From: Fructilactobacillus hinvesii
Lineage (GTDB): Bacteria > Bacillota > Bacilli > Lactobacillales > Lactobacillaceae
Assembly: GCF_024029435.1 (NCBI RefSeq)
Contig: NZ_CP097118.1
Span: 744,001 to 808,000 of the forward strand
Direction of reading: 5' to 3'
DNA: 64,000 nt
Position numbers and translations under genes: made by a program. The notes below the pieces were generated by a model. It did not search any database. It was not told the DNA's origin and was given only the letters and a program-made list of their open reading frames with translations. This document shows positions 48,931-57,204 of this stretch, in pieces. Position 1 is the first letter of the stretch. Every line of letters starts with the position of its first letter.

Positions 48931-49863
48931 ATGCAAGCTCCAATCTTAATTAAAGGCAATCCCACGCGGGTTCATCAACTGACAACGGCTTTAGCAATGA
49001 TGGATCTACCGGTCACATTACTTTGTGAGGATCAAGATGAGAATGCAGAGCTCTTGGGGACTAGAGCCTGTCGTCATTTTCGCTTGGAAGCGTTGAAACC
49101 AGATGCCGATTTGAGTATGATTGATACCCTGATTTATTTGCCGGCACTAGATTTTTATGCGCAATCAGAAACGGATGCCACTAAGATTGCGCCGTTGCTA
49201 GCTCCAGAGATTGATGAACTCCGGACGATGACTAATGATGTGATGGAGCGCGCCTTTCAGGGGAAAATCATTGTGAATGCGCCCCACGACGAGGTCTTTT
49301 TGTACTTTTTAGCGTCCTTTTCCGGACTAGACGTTAATAAGTTGATGGGGGTTGGCAACGTTCCGGTGGGATTGATGTTACGGGAACAATTGATTGATAA
49401 TTTTAAGGTATCTGACGAAGATGTGAATGTGAGCGCGTGTGGTTTAAACACCAATTGTGTCCTAGCGTGGAATCGCATTTACGTTGGCTCGTCTTCGCTC
49501 CTTTCCTACGTGGCTAGTCCGACTAACAACTATGACACGGACCTGATTGGTAAGGTGCAACAAACCGTAACGGATCCTCAGGTGGTGGTTAATCCGGTGC
49601 TGCAAATTCAAGCAATTGTAAAACTGTTGGCGTGTCTGACCGGCGCTGAATCCGCGGTGCACGCTGTTGTTAGCTTGGAAAAGAAGAGTGACCAAATTGC
49701 GCTCAACCAAATGCCGAAGTTGGTAAATTGCAGTGGCCTAGCTCATGAGTTGCCGTTCAAGTTAGCTGATGCTGAAGCTGACGAATTAGACTATAATTTG
49801 AACTGGTCAACAGAAATTATTGAACAGATTAAGAAGGAACGCCAACATGAAGAAGCGCACTAA
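48931..49863 (+). CDS. LDH-like protein lacking catalytic residues
   Basis: 310 residues. The middle (residues 105-195) aligns in pattern with L-lactate/2-hydroxyacid dehydrogenases: FQGKIIVNAPHDEVFLYFLA matches the NPVD region, SGLDVNKLMGVGN the SGxPxxRxIGxGT block, and the following helix the substrate helix. The Rossmann GxGxxG is missing (IKGNPTRVHQL), the catalytic His of HGD is replaced in GLNTNCVLAW (Asn at about 173), and the substrate Arg is not present. It is probably a non-catalytic relative. ATG 48931 fits AGGAG better than ATG 48922. It overlaps the UPF0223 gene by 17 bases. Confidence 0.55.
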   Translation: MQAPILIKGNPTRVHQLTTALAMMDLPVTLLCEDQDENAELLGTRACRHFRLEALKPDADLSMIDTLIYLPALDFYAQSETDATKIAPLLAPEIDELRTMTNDVMERAFQGKIIVNAPHDEVFLYFLASFSGLDVNKLMGVGNVPVGLMLREQLIDNFKVSDEDVNVSACGLNTNCVLAWNRIYVGSSSLLSYVASPTNNYDTDLIGKVQQTVTDPQVVVNPVLQIQAIVKLLACLTGAESAVHAVVSLEKKSDQIALNQMPKLVNCSGLAHELPFKLADAEADELDYNLNWSTEIIEQIKKERQHEEAH

Positions 49864-50143
49864 CGATATCTATAGCTATCCCATTGTGGAAGACTGGTCT
49901 AGAGCTGAACTACTCGAGGTGACGGAGTTTTTCAGAAACATCGAGCGGGCCTACGAACAACCACACGGGGTTCAGCGTGAACAACTAATGCAGAGTTACC
50001 AACGCTTTCAGGATATTAATCCGGCCCGGACAGAGCAAAACCAGTTGCGGCTCGAGTTTGAACGTAATTCCGGATTCGATATTTACCAGGTACTCAAGCA
50101 AGCGGGGTCCAATCCGAATGCCAAGTGGATTAAAATTGATTAG
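49847..50143 (+). CDS. UPF0223 family protein
   Basis: 98 residues, helical, cytoplasmic, unknown function. The layout YSYPIVEDWSRAELLEVTEF at the N-terminus and SGFDIYQVLKQA near the C-terminus match this small Firmicute family (Bacillus YktA). ATG 49847 lies inside the end of the LDH-like gene, implying coupled translation. Confidence 0.85.
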   Translation: MKKRTNDIYSYPIVEDWSRAELLEVTEFFRNIERAYEQPHGVQREQLMQSYQRFQDINPARTEQNQLRLEFERNSGFDIYQVLKQAGSNPNAKWIKID

Positions 50144-50144
50144 T

Positions 50145-50174
50145 TTGACGGTTTATTAATTAATGTGCTATGAT
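50145..50174 (+). promoter_or_regulatory. Strong candidate promoter for typA
   Basis: TTGACG (50145-50150) and TATGAT (50169-50174) are 18 bases apart, with TGC directly before the -10 (extended). It starts right after the UPF0223 stop codon and gives a leader of about 150 bases. Confidence 0.65.
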
Positions 50175-50245
50175 TAATCGTAGTTTTAACAGCGAATAGA
50201 AGAGCATCAAACGATTTTGACATTGTTAATATGGAAGGCGGAGAG

Positions 50246-50272
50246 GCTGTGACGGTGTCACGGCTTTTTCTC
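50246..50272 (+). terminator. Terminator-like hairpin in the typA leader
   Basis: GCTGTGAC (50247-50254) pairs with GTCACGGC (50258-50265), eight base pairs, followed by TTTTTCTC. It lies about 70 bases after the promoter -10 and 60 before the typA start, so it could end readthrough from upstream or attenuate typA. Confidence 0.6.
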
Positions 50273-50331
50273 TGGTGTGACGATTGACTTGAGTTGTTGG
50301 CTTTTTTACTGCTTTGAAGGAGGAACCACAT

Positions 50332-52170
50332 TTGAAAACAAGAGATGATATTAGAAACATCGCCATTATTGCCCACGTTGACCACGGGAAGACGACCTTG
50401 GTGAACGAACTTCTAAAGCAATCCGATACTTTGGATGGCCACGAACAAATTCAAGACCGGGCCATGGACACGAACCCGATTGAACGGGAACGTGGAATTA
50501 CGATTTTGTCAAAGAACACGGCCGTTAAGTACGATGGCAAGCAAATTAACATTTTGGATACGCCCGGACACGCCGATTTCGGTGGAGAAGTGGAACGGAT
50601 CATGCGGATGGTTGATGGAGTGCTTCTGGTAGTTGATGCTGCTGAAGGAACGATGCCCCAAACGCGGTTCGTTTTGAAGAAGGCCTTAGACCAACACTTA
50701 ACTCCAATCGTGGTAATCAACAAGGTTGATAAGCCCGGCGCTCGTCCGGATGAAGTGGTTGACGAAGTGTTAGACCTCTTTATCGAACTGGGTGCTGACG
50801 AAAGTCAATTGGATTTCCCAGTTGTGTACGCTTCCGCGATGAACGGAACTTCCAGTCTCGATTCAGACTTGGATACGCAAGAACACACAATGAAGCCAAT
50901 CTTTGACACCATTTTGAACAACATTCCGGCTCCAATCGATAACTCAGACGATCCACTGCAATTCCAAGTTGCTATGTTGGATTACGATGACTTCGTTGGT
51001 CGAATTGGGATTGGTCGGGTCTTTCGAGGTAAGATCAAGGTCGGCGACAACGTGGTCGTAATGAAGCTGGACGGCTCCCAACAAAAATTCAGGGTAACTA
51101 AGATCATGGGATTTGTGGGCCTGAACAAAGTTGATATTACCGAAGCTAAAGCCGGAGACTTAATCGCAGTTTCTGGGATGGAAGACATTAACGTTGGGGA
51201 AACGGTGGTTGCTCCAGATGCTTTAGAACCACTTCCAATCTTGCGGATTGATGAACCAACGATGCAGATGACCTTTGGAACGAACACGTCTCCATTCGTC
51301 GGAAAAGACGGAAAGTTTGTGACTGCTCGGCAATTAATTGATCGACTCGAACGGGAATTACACACCGACGTTTCTTTGCGAGTGGAAGAAACTGACGATC
51401 CCGGTGCTTGGTTAGTATCTGGTCGTGGGGAACTCCACTTGTCAATCTTGATTGAAACTTTGCGGCGGGAAGGTTACGAATTACAAGTATCCCGTCCTGA
51501 AGTTATCTATAAAGACGTTGACGGTGTGAAGTGTGAACCATACGAATCTGTGCAAATTGATACGCCGGAAGAATACTCTGGTTCTATCATTGATACCCTT
51601 TCCCAACGTAAAGGGGAAATGCAGAACATGGAAAGTGCCGGTAACGGTCAAACTCGGTTGAGCTTCTTAGTTCCTTCGCGAGGATTGATTGGATACTCAA
51701 CTCAGTTCCTATCATTAACCCACGGATACGGAATCATGAACCACAGTTTTGAGAAGTACGCTCCCGTAGTTAAAAACTGGGACCCCGGCCGTCGAAACGG
51801 TACTTTAGTTTCAATTAACTCTGGGAAGGTGACGACTTACGCCATCATGGCCATTCAGGATCGGGGGAAGATCTTTACTGATCCAGGAACGGAAGTTTAC
51901 GAAGGAATGATTGTGGGAGAAAACTCCCGGGATAACGATATCTCTGTTAACATCACAAGAGGTCGGAACCAAACGAACGTCCGGGCCGCTGGTTCAGAAG
52001 ATATTGCCAAAGTTAAGGCTCCTGTGCACTTGACGTTGGAAGAATCACTAGAATTCTTGAACAGTGATGAACTTTGTGAAGTAACGCCTGAACACGTTCG
52101 GCTTCGCAAACGGATCTTAAATACAAATGAACGGGAAAAAGCTGCCAAGAAGCAAAAGCATAACCGTTAA
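50332..52170 (+). CDS. typA: Translational GTPase TypA/BipA
   Basis: 612 residues of an EF-G-like ribosome-binding GTPase needed for growth under stress and for 50S assembly at low temperature. G1 AHVDHGKTTL is at about 13-22, G2 RERGITI near 51, G3 DTPGHADFGG near 76 and G4 NKVDKPGAR near 130. EF-G-like domains III and V and the BipA-specific C-terminal domain follow. The start is TTG 50332, seven bases after GAAGGAGGA; an earlier TTG at 50314 overlaps that site. Confidence 0.95.
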   Translation: MKTRDDIRNIAIIAHVDHGKTTLVNELLKQSDTLDGHEQIQDRAMDTNPIERERGITILSKNTAVKYDGKQINILDTPGHADFGGEVERIMRMVDGVLLVVDAAEGTMPQTRFVLKKALDQHLTPIVVINKVDKPGARPDEVVDEVLDLFIELGADESQLDFPVVYASAMNGTSSLDSDLDTQEHTMKPIFDTILNNIPAPIDNSDDPLQFQVAMLDYDDFVGRIGIGRVFRGKIKVGDNVVVMKLDGSQQKFRVTKIMGFVGLNKVDITEAKAGDLIAVSGMEDINVGETVVAPDALEPLPILRIDEPTMQMTFGTNTSPFVGKDGKFVTARQLIDRLERELHTDVSLRVEETDDPGAWLVSGRGELHLSILIETLRREGYELQVSRPEVIYKDVDGVKCEPYESVQIDTPEEYSGSIIDTLSQRKGEMQNMESAGNGQTRLSFLVPSRGLIGYSTQFLSLTHGYGIMNHSFEKYAPVVKNWDPGRRNGTLVSINSGKVTTYAIMAIQDRGKIFTDPGTEVYEGMIVGENSRDNDISVNITRGRNQTNVRAAGSEDIAKVKAPVHLTLEESLEFLNSDELCEVTPEHVRLRKRILNTNEREKAAKKQKHNR

Positions 52171-52177
52171 TAAAACG

Positions 52178-52209
52178 AAAAAGAACACCATTCAATGGTG
52201 TTCTTTTTT
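52178..52209 (+). terminator. Terminator after typA
   Basis: AAAGAACACCATT and AATGGTGTTCTTT form a perfect stem with a short loop, followed by T6. Confidence 0.9.
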
Positions 52210-52317
52210 GTGTGCAAAAGTGAATCTGAAATTATGGATGGTTTTCTTAATGAAACTGCGCTCGTTTATAGTACAATAAAAGTACTGAAATCAAAAAAGG
52301 AAGCCGGAGAACGAACG

Positions 52318-53511
52318 ATGAAGAAGTTTTTTAAGGGACTAGATTGGTATTTATTTTTTCCATACTTGCTACTTTGTGGGATTGGAATTGTGATGGTCTA
52401 TTCTTCTAGTGCGGGCATCGGACTGACCCACGGGGGTTTTGCCACCACCTATATGCATAAACAAATTGGTTTTGTCATTGTGGCGATGCTATTGATGTTT
52501 CTAATGTATCGCATCAACATTAGGTTTTTCCAACACATTTATACCATCATGGGTTTTAGTGTCCTACTGGTAATCTTACTGCTGGTCGTTTTTTTTATTA
52601 GTAAAAAAATTAACGGAGCAGCGGGATGGATTAGCCTGGGGCCAATCAACCTGCAACCGGCCGAGCTCTGTAAGTTTTACTTCATCATTTACTTCGCAAA
52701 TCTTTTTAACAAGCGGTCGCGCTTCATCGCCCAGGAGGGTCTCTGGCGGGCAACGACTTATAACTGGAAACCGTTGCTATTGCCGGTTGCCATTTTAATC
52801 TTGATTCTGATTCAACCAGATACGGGGAACTTTGCCATTAACCTCTTCATCATCCTCATTATGTTTCTGGCTGCTAGTACGGCCCCCAAACTTGTCGTGG
52901 GGGTGATTGGTTTTGGCTTGCTGTTACCACTAGTGTTATTGCATTTCTTGGGAGAATTTATCATTAAAATTGCTGATAACAGTCATAGTTATCAGGCGCA
53001 ACGCTTTGTTTCATTTGCCGATCCCTTTTTGCACGCCCAGAGTTCAGGGCAGCAGTTAATTAATTCTTACTATGCAATTAGTAATGGAGGGTTGTTTGGC
53101 CGCGGGCTCGGGAACTCGATTCAAAAAATGGGCTACCTGGCGGAACCGAACACCGACTTTATTTTACCGGTCATCTCAGAAGAACTAGGTTTGGTTGGGG
53201 TGATTGTGATTATGTTGTTACTCTTCATCATTGTGGCGCGAACAATTAAAATTGGAATTCGCACTACGAACATTTATTACAGTACGATTTGTTATGGGAC
53301 AGCTGCTTACCTGCTAATTCAGACGCTCTTTAATGCCGGTGGAGCAGTCGGATTTGTTCCCCTGACGGGAGTGACGCTTCCGTTTATTAGTTACGGAGGT
53401 TCCAGTATCATTACCTTAAGTCTGTGTTTGGGACTCGTGATGAAGATTAGTCATAATGAGCAATCGATTCGGGAAAAACGCACGTCTCGATTGCACGCCT
53501 TACAAAATTAG
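52318..53511 (+). CDS. ftsW: FtsW/RodA/SpoVE-family peptidoglycan polymerase
   Basis: 397 residues and about ten membrane helices. SEDS glycosyltransferases polymerise lipid II with a partner class B PBP. Visible landmarks are YSSSAGIG after helix 1, GPINLQPAELCKF near 120, QPDTGNFAI near 162, and SYGGSSIITL near the C-terminus. FtsW is preferred over RodA from the typA-ftsW-ylbG-rsmD order common in lactobacilli; the partner would then be PBP2B at 17084. ATG 52318 is taken as start, behind CCGGAGAACG, since upstream residues run into the typA terminator. Confidence 0.88.
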   Translation: MKKFFKGLDWYLFFPYLLLCGIGIVMVYSSSAGIGLTHGGFATTYMHKQIGFVIVAMLLMFLMYRINIRFFQHIYTIMGFSVLLVILLLVVFFISKKINGAAGWISLGPINLQPAELCKFYFIIYFANLFNKRSRFIAQEGLWRATTYNWKPLLLPVAILILILIQPDTGNFAINLFIILIMFLAASTAPKLVVGVIGFGLLLPLVLLHFLGEFIIKIADNSHSYQAQRFVSFADPFLHAQSSGQQLINSYYAISNGGLFGRGLGNSIQKMGYLAEPNTDFILPVISEELGLVGVIVIMLLLFIIVARTIKIGIRTTNIYYSTICYGTAAYLLIQTLFNAGGAVGFVPLTGVTLPFISYGGSSIITLSLCLGLVMKISHNEQSIREKRTSRLHALQN

Positions 53512-53524
53512 GAGGGAACAACCG

Positions 53525-53779
53525 ATGGAAAAACGAACGGAATTGTTACTATCTTTATTTTCTGTGAAGCAGGCTAAAACGTTGCAACGGTTTGGTGATC
53601 TTCGGTATGTTTCGCGCCGGATGCGCTATGCCATTTTGTACGTTAAACAGGGTGAAGTGAATAAAATCATGCACGAATTAAATCAGCTGCGAATGGTTAA
53701 AAAGGTTGAAGTTGCCCCTACACAAATCCTTGCGTTTCAGTTTGAGGACTTAAACCAAGCGGCGGAAGGAGAACGATAG
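53525..53779 (+). CDS. UPF0298 (YlbG-like) protein
   Basis: 84 residues with a small RNA-binding-like alpha/beta fold (family DUF2129). MRYAILYVKQGEVNKIMHEL and a C-terminal basic segment match the family. ATG 53525 follows AGGAGGGAAC. It sits between ftsW and rsmD, the usual place. Function unknown. Confidence 0.85.
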   Translation: MEKRTELLLSLFSVKQAKTLQRFGDLRYVSRRMRYAILYVKQGEVNKIMHELNQLRMVKKVEVAPTQILAFQFEDLNQAAEGER

Positions 53780-53781
53780 GA

Positions 53782-54345
53782 ATGCGGATTATTGCGGGCA
53801 CTTACGGCGGACGTAAACTTCATCCGGTTCCTGGGAATAAAACTCGGCCAACTACCGATAAGGTTCGAGAATCAATCTTTAACATGATTGGACCATATTT
53901 TCAGGGAGGAAATTTTTTAGATCTCTTTGCGGGATCTGGGGCAGTAGCGCTTGAGGCACTTTCCCGTGGGATGCAAGCGGCAGTCCTAGTTGATCGTCAG
54001 TTTGCGGCCATAAAAACAATCAAACAGAATGCGACTATTATCACTGATCAAGACCAGTCTGTCCGGGTGTGGAAGATGCCAGCTGAGCATGCTTTACAGA
54101 AGCTGGCCCAAGCACAAGAACGGTTTGATATCATTTTTTTGGATCCGCCGTATGCGCAACAACAAATGGTGAAACAGCTAGCGGAGATTACTGAGTTGCA
54201 GCTACTTCGACCAGGAGGATTGGTGATTTGTGAAACTGACCGCACGGCTGAATTAGGAGAAATTCCTGATTACGATTTGGTGCGGCAAAAGGATTACGGC
54301 TTAACGTTAGTAACGATTTATCGGGGAAAGGAGCCGGCAGCATGA
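53782..54345 (+). CDS. rsmD: 16S rRNA (guanine-966-N2)-methyltransferase
   Basis: 187 residues. SAM motif I is DLFAGSGAVALEALSRG at about 46-62, and the catalytic motif IV DPPY sits in IIFLDPPYAQ near 118. The N-terminal GRKLHPVPG...RPTTDKVRES is typical. The stop overlaps coaD (ATGA), a common pairing. Confidence 0.94.
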   Translation: MRIIAGTYGGRKLHPVPGNKTRPTTDKVRESIFNMIGPYFQGGNFLDLFAGSGAVALEALSRGMQAAVLVDRQFAAIKTIKQNATIITDQDQSVRVWKMPAEHALQKLAQAQERFDIIFLDPPYAQQQMVKQLAEITELQLLRPGGLVICETDRTAELGEIPDYDLVRQKDYGLTLVTIYRGKEPAA

Positions 54346-54824
54346 AAACAGCAGTGTATCCCGGCAGTTTTGATCCGTTGACTAATGGGCATTTGAACAT
54401 TATTACCCGGGCCAGTGCAATTTTTGATCATGTCATTGTGGCAATTGGAACCAATCCCAGTAAAAAAAGTTTGTTTTCCGTTTCTGAACGGATGGACTTA
54501 ATTAAGGAAAGTACCGACCACTTAACTAACGTCAGCGTGGCTAGTTACAGCGGCTTGACTGCAGAATTCGTGAAGGCGCAACACACTAACATTGTGGTGC
54601 GCGGGACTAGGGATTCTCGCGACTTTGTGTATGAACAAGAGATTGCTAATCTAAATGGTTTATTGGATGAACAAATTGAAACCATTTTATTGTTTGCAAA
54701 CCGCGATTACGAATTAATTTCATCATCAATGGTAAAGGAAATTAATTCGTTTGGCGGTGATGTGCATAAGTTTGTACCTGCTCCGGTGGCACGAGCTTTG
54801 CAAGGAAGGAGAGATCATGCGTAA
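54342..54824 (+). CDS. coaD: Phosphopantetheine adenylyltransferase
   Basis: 160 residues. It catalyses the penultimate step of coenzyme A synthesis. The nucleotidyltransferase T/HxGH motif is GSFDPLTNGH at 8-17, and the C-terminal ISSSMVKEI binds the adenylyl group. It is coupled to rsmD upstream and overlaps the protease gene downstream by eight bases. Confidence 0.96.
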   Translation: MKTAVYPGSFDPLTNGHLNIITRASAIFDHVIVAIGTNPSKKSLFSVSERMDLIKESTDHLTNVSVASYSGLTAEFVKAQHTNIVVRGTRDSRDFVYEQEIANLNGLLDEQIETILLFANRDYELISSSMVKEINSFGGDVHKFVPAPVARALQGRRDHA

Positions 54825-55866
54825 GTTTTGGCAAAAGAATAAAAAGACCGCCTCTGCCTTTATCGTGGCAGCCTTCTTGGTCTTTGTACTCTGGTTCTGT
54901 TTCTGGCCCCTTAATAAGGTGGTAGAAGCTCCGGGTGAAGCAATTAACATCCAACCGATGGTGAAAATTCAAGGGGAAAAGCCCCTGAAAAATAACGAAT
55001 TTATGATTACAGCCGTTTCAATTTCGCAAGCTCGGCCGTACTCGTATGTTCAGAAATTATTTGATCCCCACATTGACATCCAGAATCAAAATGATGTTAC
55101 CGGCGGACAAAATAATGCTGATTTTAACAACGTGCAAAAGGTCTACATGGATAGCGCAATTAACAACGCGATTACCGTTGGTTATCAACACGCACACCGA
55201 CCGGTGGTCAAGAGTTATCACGGGGTGTATGTACTAAATGTGTTTCCGCAGTCAGACTTTAAGAACAGCCTCCGTCCGGCAGACTTAGTTGAGTCTGTGA
55301 ACGGTAAACAGTTAACTAAGAGCACTGAGTACGTGAACTACATCAAGAGTTTGCCAAAGAACGCCCCGTTGACGATTACCTTTAAACGAGATGGGCGCCA
55401 GATGATGGTGAAGGGTCACAAGCGTGAAATCGTGAAGGGCTTTAATGGAATTGGGATTACGATGATTGATGATATGTCGATTAAGACTAATCCAGCCGCT
55501 CAGATTCAACCCGGCCAAATTGGAGGGCCTTCTGGTGGTTTGATGTTTGCACTCCAAGTTTACAGTCAGTTAACGCATCACAAGTACAACATTAAAAAGA
55601 TTGCCGGAACGGGAACCATTGCAACTAACGGTCAGGTTGGAGAAATCGGTGGGGTTGATAAGAAAATCATTGCTGCTCACAAGAGTGGAGCTCAGGTTTT
55701 CTTCTGTCCGTATGTAAAACCAACCAAGATGAATTTAGCTTTGGAAGAAGGTCACAAGACTAACTATCAAGTTGCTAAAGAAACGGCTAAGAAGTATGCT
55801 CCGGGAATGAAAGTAATTCCGGTTACTTCTTTTGACGAAGCATTGCATTACCTAGAAAATCACTAA
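54817..55866 (+). CDS. PDZ and Lon-like S16 protease (SdrC/YlbL type)
   Basis: 349 residues. One N-terminal membrane helix (about 12-32), an extracellular PDZ domain (about 125-205) and a Lon-type protease domain. The catalytic Ser is S239 in GGPSGG, and the Lys is probably K282 in GGVDKK. Relatives include Bacillus YlbL and the streptococcal SepM that trims competence pheromone, so processing of secreted peptides is possible. ATG 54817 follows AAGGAAGGAGAG. Confidence 0.88.
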   Translation: MRKFWQKNKKTASAFIVAAFLVFVLWFCFWPLNKVVEAPGEAINIQPMVKIQGEKPLKNNEFMITAVSISQARPYSYVQKLFDPHIDIQNQNDVTGGQNNADFNNVQKVYMDSAINNAITVGYQHAHRPVVKSYHGVYVLNVFPQSDFKNSLRPADLVESVNGKQLTKSTEYVNYIKSLPKNAPLTITFKRDGRQMMVKGHKREIVKGFNGIGITMIDDMSIKTNPAAQIQPGQIGGPSGGLMFALQVYSQLTHHKYNIKKIAGTGTIATNGQVGEIGGVDKKIIAAHKSGAQVFFCPYVKPTKMNLALEEGHKTNYQVAKETAKKYAPGMKVIPVTSFDEALHYLENH

Positions 55867-55869
55867 GCT

Positions 55870-55905
55870 AAAAGCTAACTTTCTGAACGGAAAGTTAGCT
55901 TTTTT
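55870..55905 (+). terminator. Terminator after the Lon-like protease gene
   Basis: AAAGCTAACTTTC and GAAAGTTAGCTTT form a 13-bp stem, followed by T6. Confidence 0.9.
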
Positions 55906-55936
55906 GCGTACTTAAAAAAGAGAAAGGGGTGGAACA

Positions 55937-56614
55937 ATGGAAAGAATCAGTGAATGGTGGGAACAACAGTCGTGGCAGATCAAGACCGGAATGATAGCGC
56001 TGGCATTATGTTTAGGATTGCTTGGGGGAGGATGCTGGTGGCTGACCCACCAAGCCTCTCAAACGGTACCGCTGACTAATGGGATGCAGGCAACTTCAAC
56101 GACCGGTGCTAAACTTAAACCGGCCACTAGTAAGGAAAAGAAAATCAGCAACGTGATTGTAGATGTAAAGGGAGCCGTGAAGCAGCCGGGCGTTTATCGG
56201 GTGGCGCCGGATACCCGGGTGGATAAAGTTATTCAACTTGCGGGAGGTTTTTTAGCGAGTGCGGATGCTAACCAGGTTAATCTGGCACAAAAGGCAACGG
56301 ATCAAAGTATTTTGTACGTTCCTAATCAAGGAGAGCAGCCACCGGTGGGTCCAGCACCCAATGCAGCGATTACTAGTTCAAAAGAATCTGCATCTTCGAC
56401 AACGGGTGCAAGCTCAGGTGGTAGTAAAATTAATTTGAATCAAGCCGATGTTACTCAATTGCAATCGATTTCTGGAGTTGGAGCTAAAAAAGCCGAAAAA
56501 ATTATTGCATATCGGCAACAAACGGGTTCGTTTAAAACGGTCGCAGACTTAAAAAACGTCCCCGGATTTGGCGCGAAAACAGTTACTCAATTACAAGATT
56601 CTTTGACCGTTTAA
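55937..56614 (+). CDS. comEA: Competence DNA receptor ComEA
   Basis: 225 residues. A short cytoplasmic start and one membrane helix (about 17-37) precede an SLBB domain (about 73-128, VDVKGAVKQPGVYRV), a Ser-rich linker and a C-terminal double helix-hairpin-helix (about 162-225, INLNQADVTQLQSISGVGAKKA). It binds double-stranded DNA outside the membrane and passes it to ComEC. All parts are intact. ATG 55937 follows AAAGGGGTGG. Confidence 0.93.
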   Translation: MERISEWWEQQSWQIKTGMIALALCLGLLGGGCWWLTHQASQTVPLTNGMQATSTTGAKLKPATSKEKKISNVIVDVKGAVKQPGVYRVAPDTRVDKVIQLAGGFLASADANQVNLAQKATDQSILYVPNQGEQPPVGPAPNAAITSSKESASSTTGASSGGSKINLNQADVTQLQSISGVGAKKAEKIIAYRQQTGSFKTVADLKNVPGFGAKTVTQLQDSLTV

Positions 56615-56677
56615 GCCCTTGAGTAGCCGTTTTTTGGTATACTGAAGCCATTCAAAGCTACAAATGGAGGTAAAGTG

Positions 56678-57160
56678 ATGAAACAGAAACGAATTCCGTG
56701 GGATCAATACTTTATGTTGCAGGCAATTTTAATTTCCAGTCGGAGTACCTGTGAGCGCTTATCCGTCGGAGCGGTGTTAGTGCGCAATAAACGAATTATT
56801 GCCGGAGGCTATAACGGATCAGTTTCTGGTGATGATCACTGTCTCGATGTAGGGTGCTACTTGGTAAATGGTCACTGTGAACGCACGATTCATGCTGAAA
56901 TGAACGCAATTTTGCAGTGTTCTAAATTTGGAGAAGCAACTGATAATGCTGAAATTTACGTCACTGATTTTCCGTGTTTACAATGTACCAAGATGCTATT
57001 ACAGGCCGGGATTAAAAAAATTAAGTATCTGCGCGAATATCACAATAACGAGTATGCAGAACGACTTTTAAATAAAGAAGCTGTGGAGGTCGAAAAAATC
57101 AATCTTGACCCTCAGCAGTTACAAAATTTACCCTTTGCTGATTATCTTTCCGTTGATTAA
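56678..57160 (+). CDS. comEB: dCMP deaminase / ComEB
   Basis: 160 residues of a zinc cytidine-deaminase fold that converts dCMP to dUMP. Zinc ligands are in HAEMNAIL (about 71-78) and PCLQCTKM (about 98-105), with a further CDC-like block DDHCLDVGC. ATG 56678 is seven bases after TGGAGG; GTG 56675 is too close. It sits between comEA and comEC as in Bacillus, though its own role in uptake is doubtful. Confidence 0.93.
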   Translation: MKQKRIPWDQYFMLQAILISSRSTCERLSVGAVLVRNKRIIAGGYNGSVSGDDHCLDVGCYLVNGHCERTIHAEMNAILQCSKFGEATDNAEIYVTDFPCLQCTKMLLQAGIKKIKYLREYHNNEYAERLLNKEAVEVEKINLDPQQLQNLPFADYLSVD

Positions 57161-57204
57161 AAATTAAACCAAATTTTTTTGTTTTTACGGCTAGCCTATG
57201 GGCC

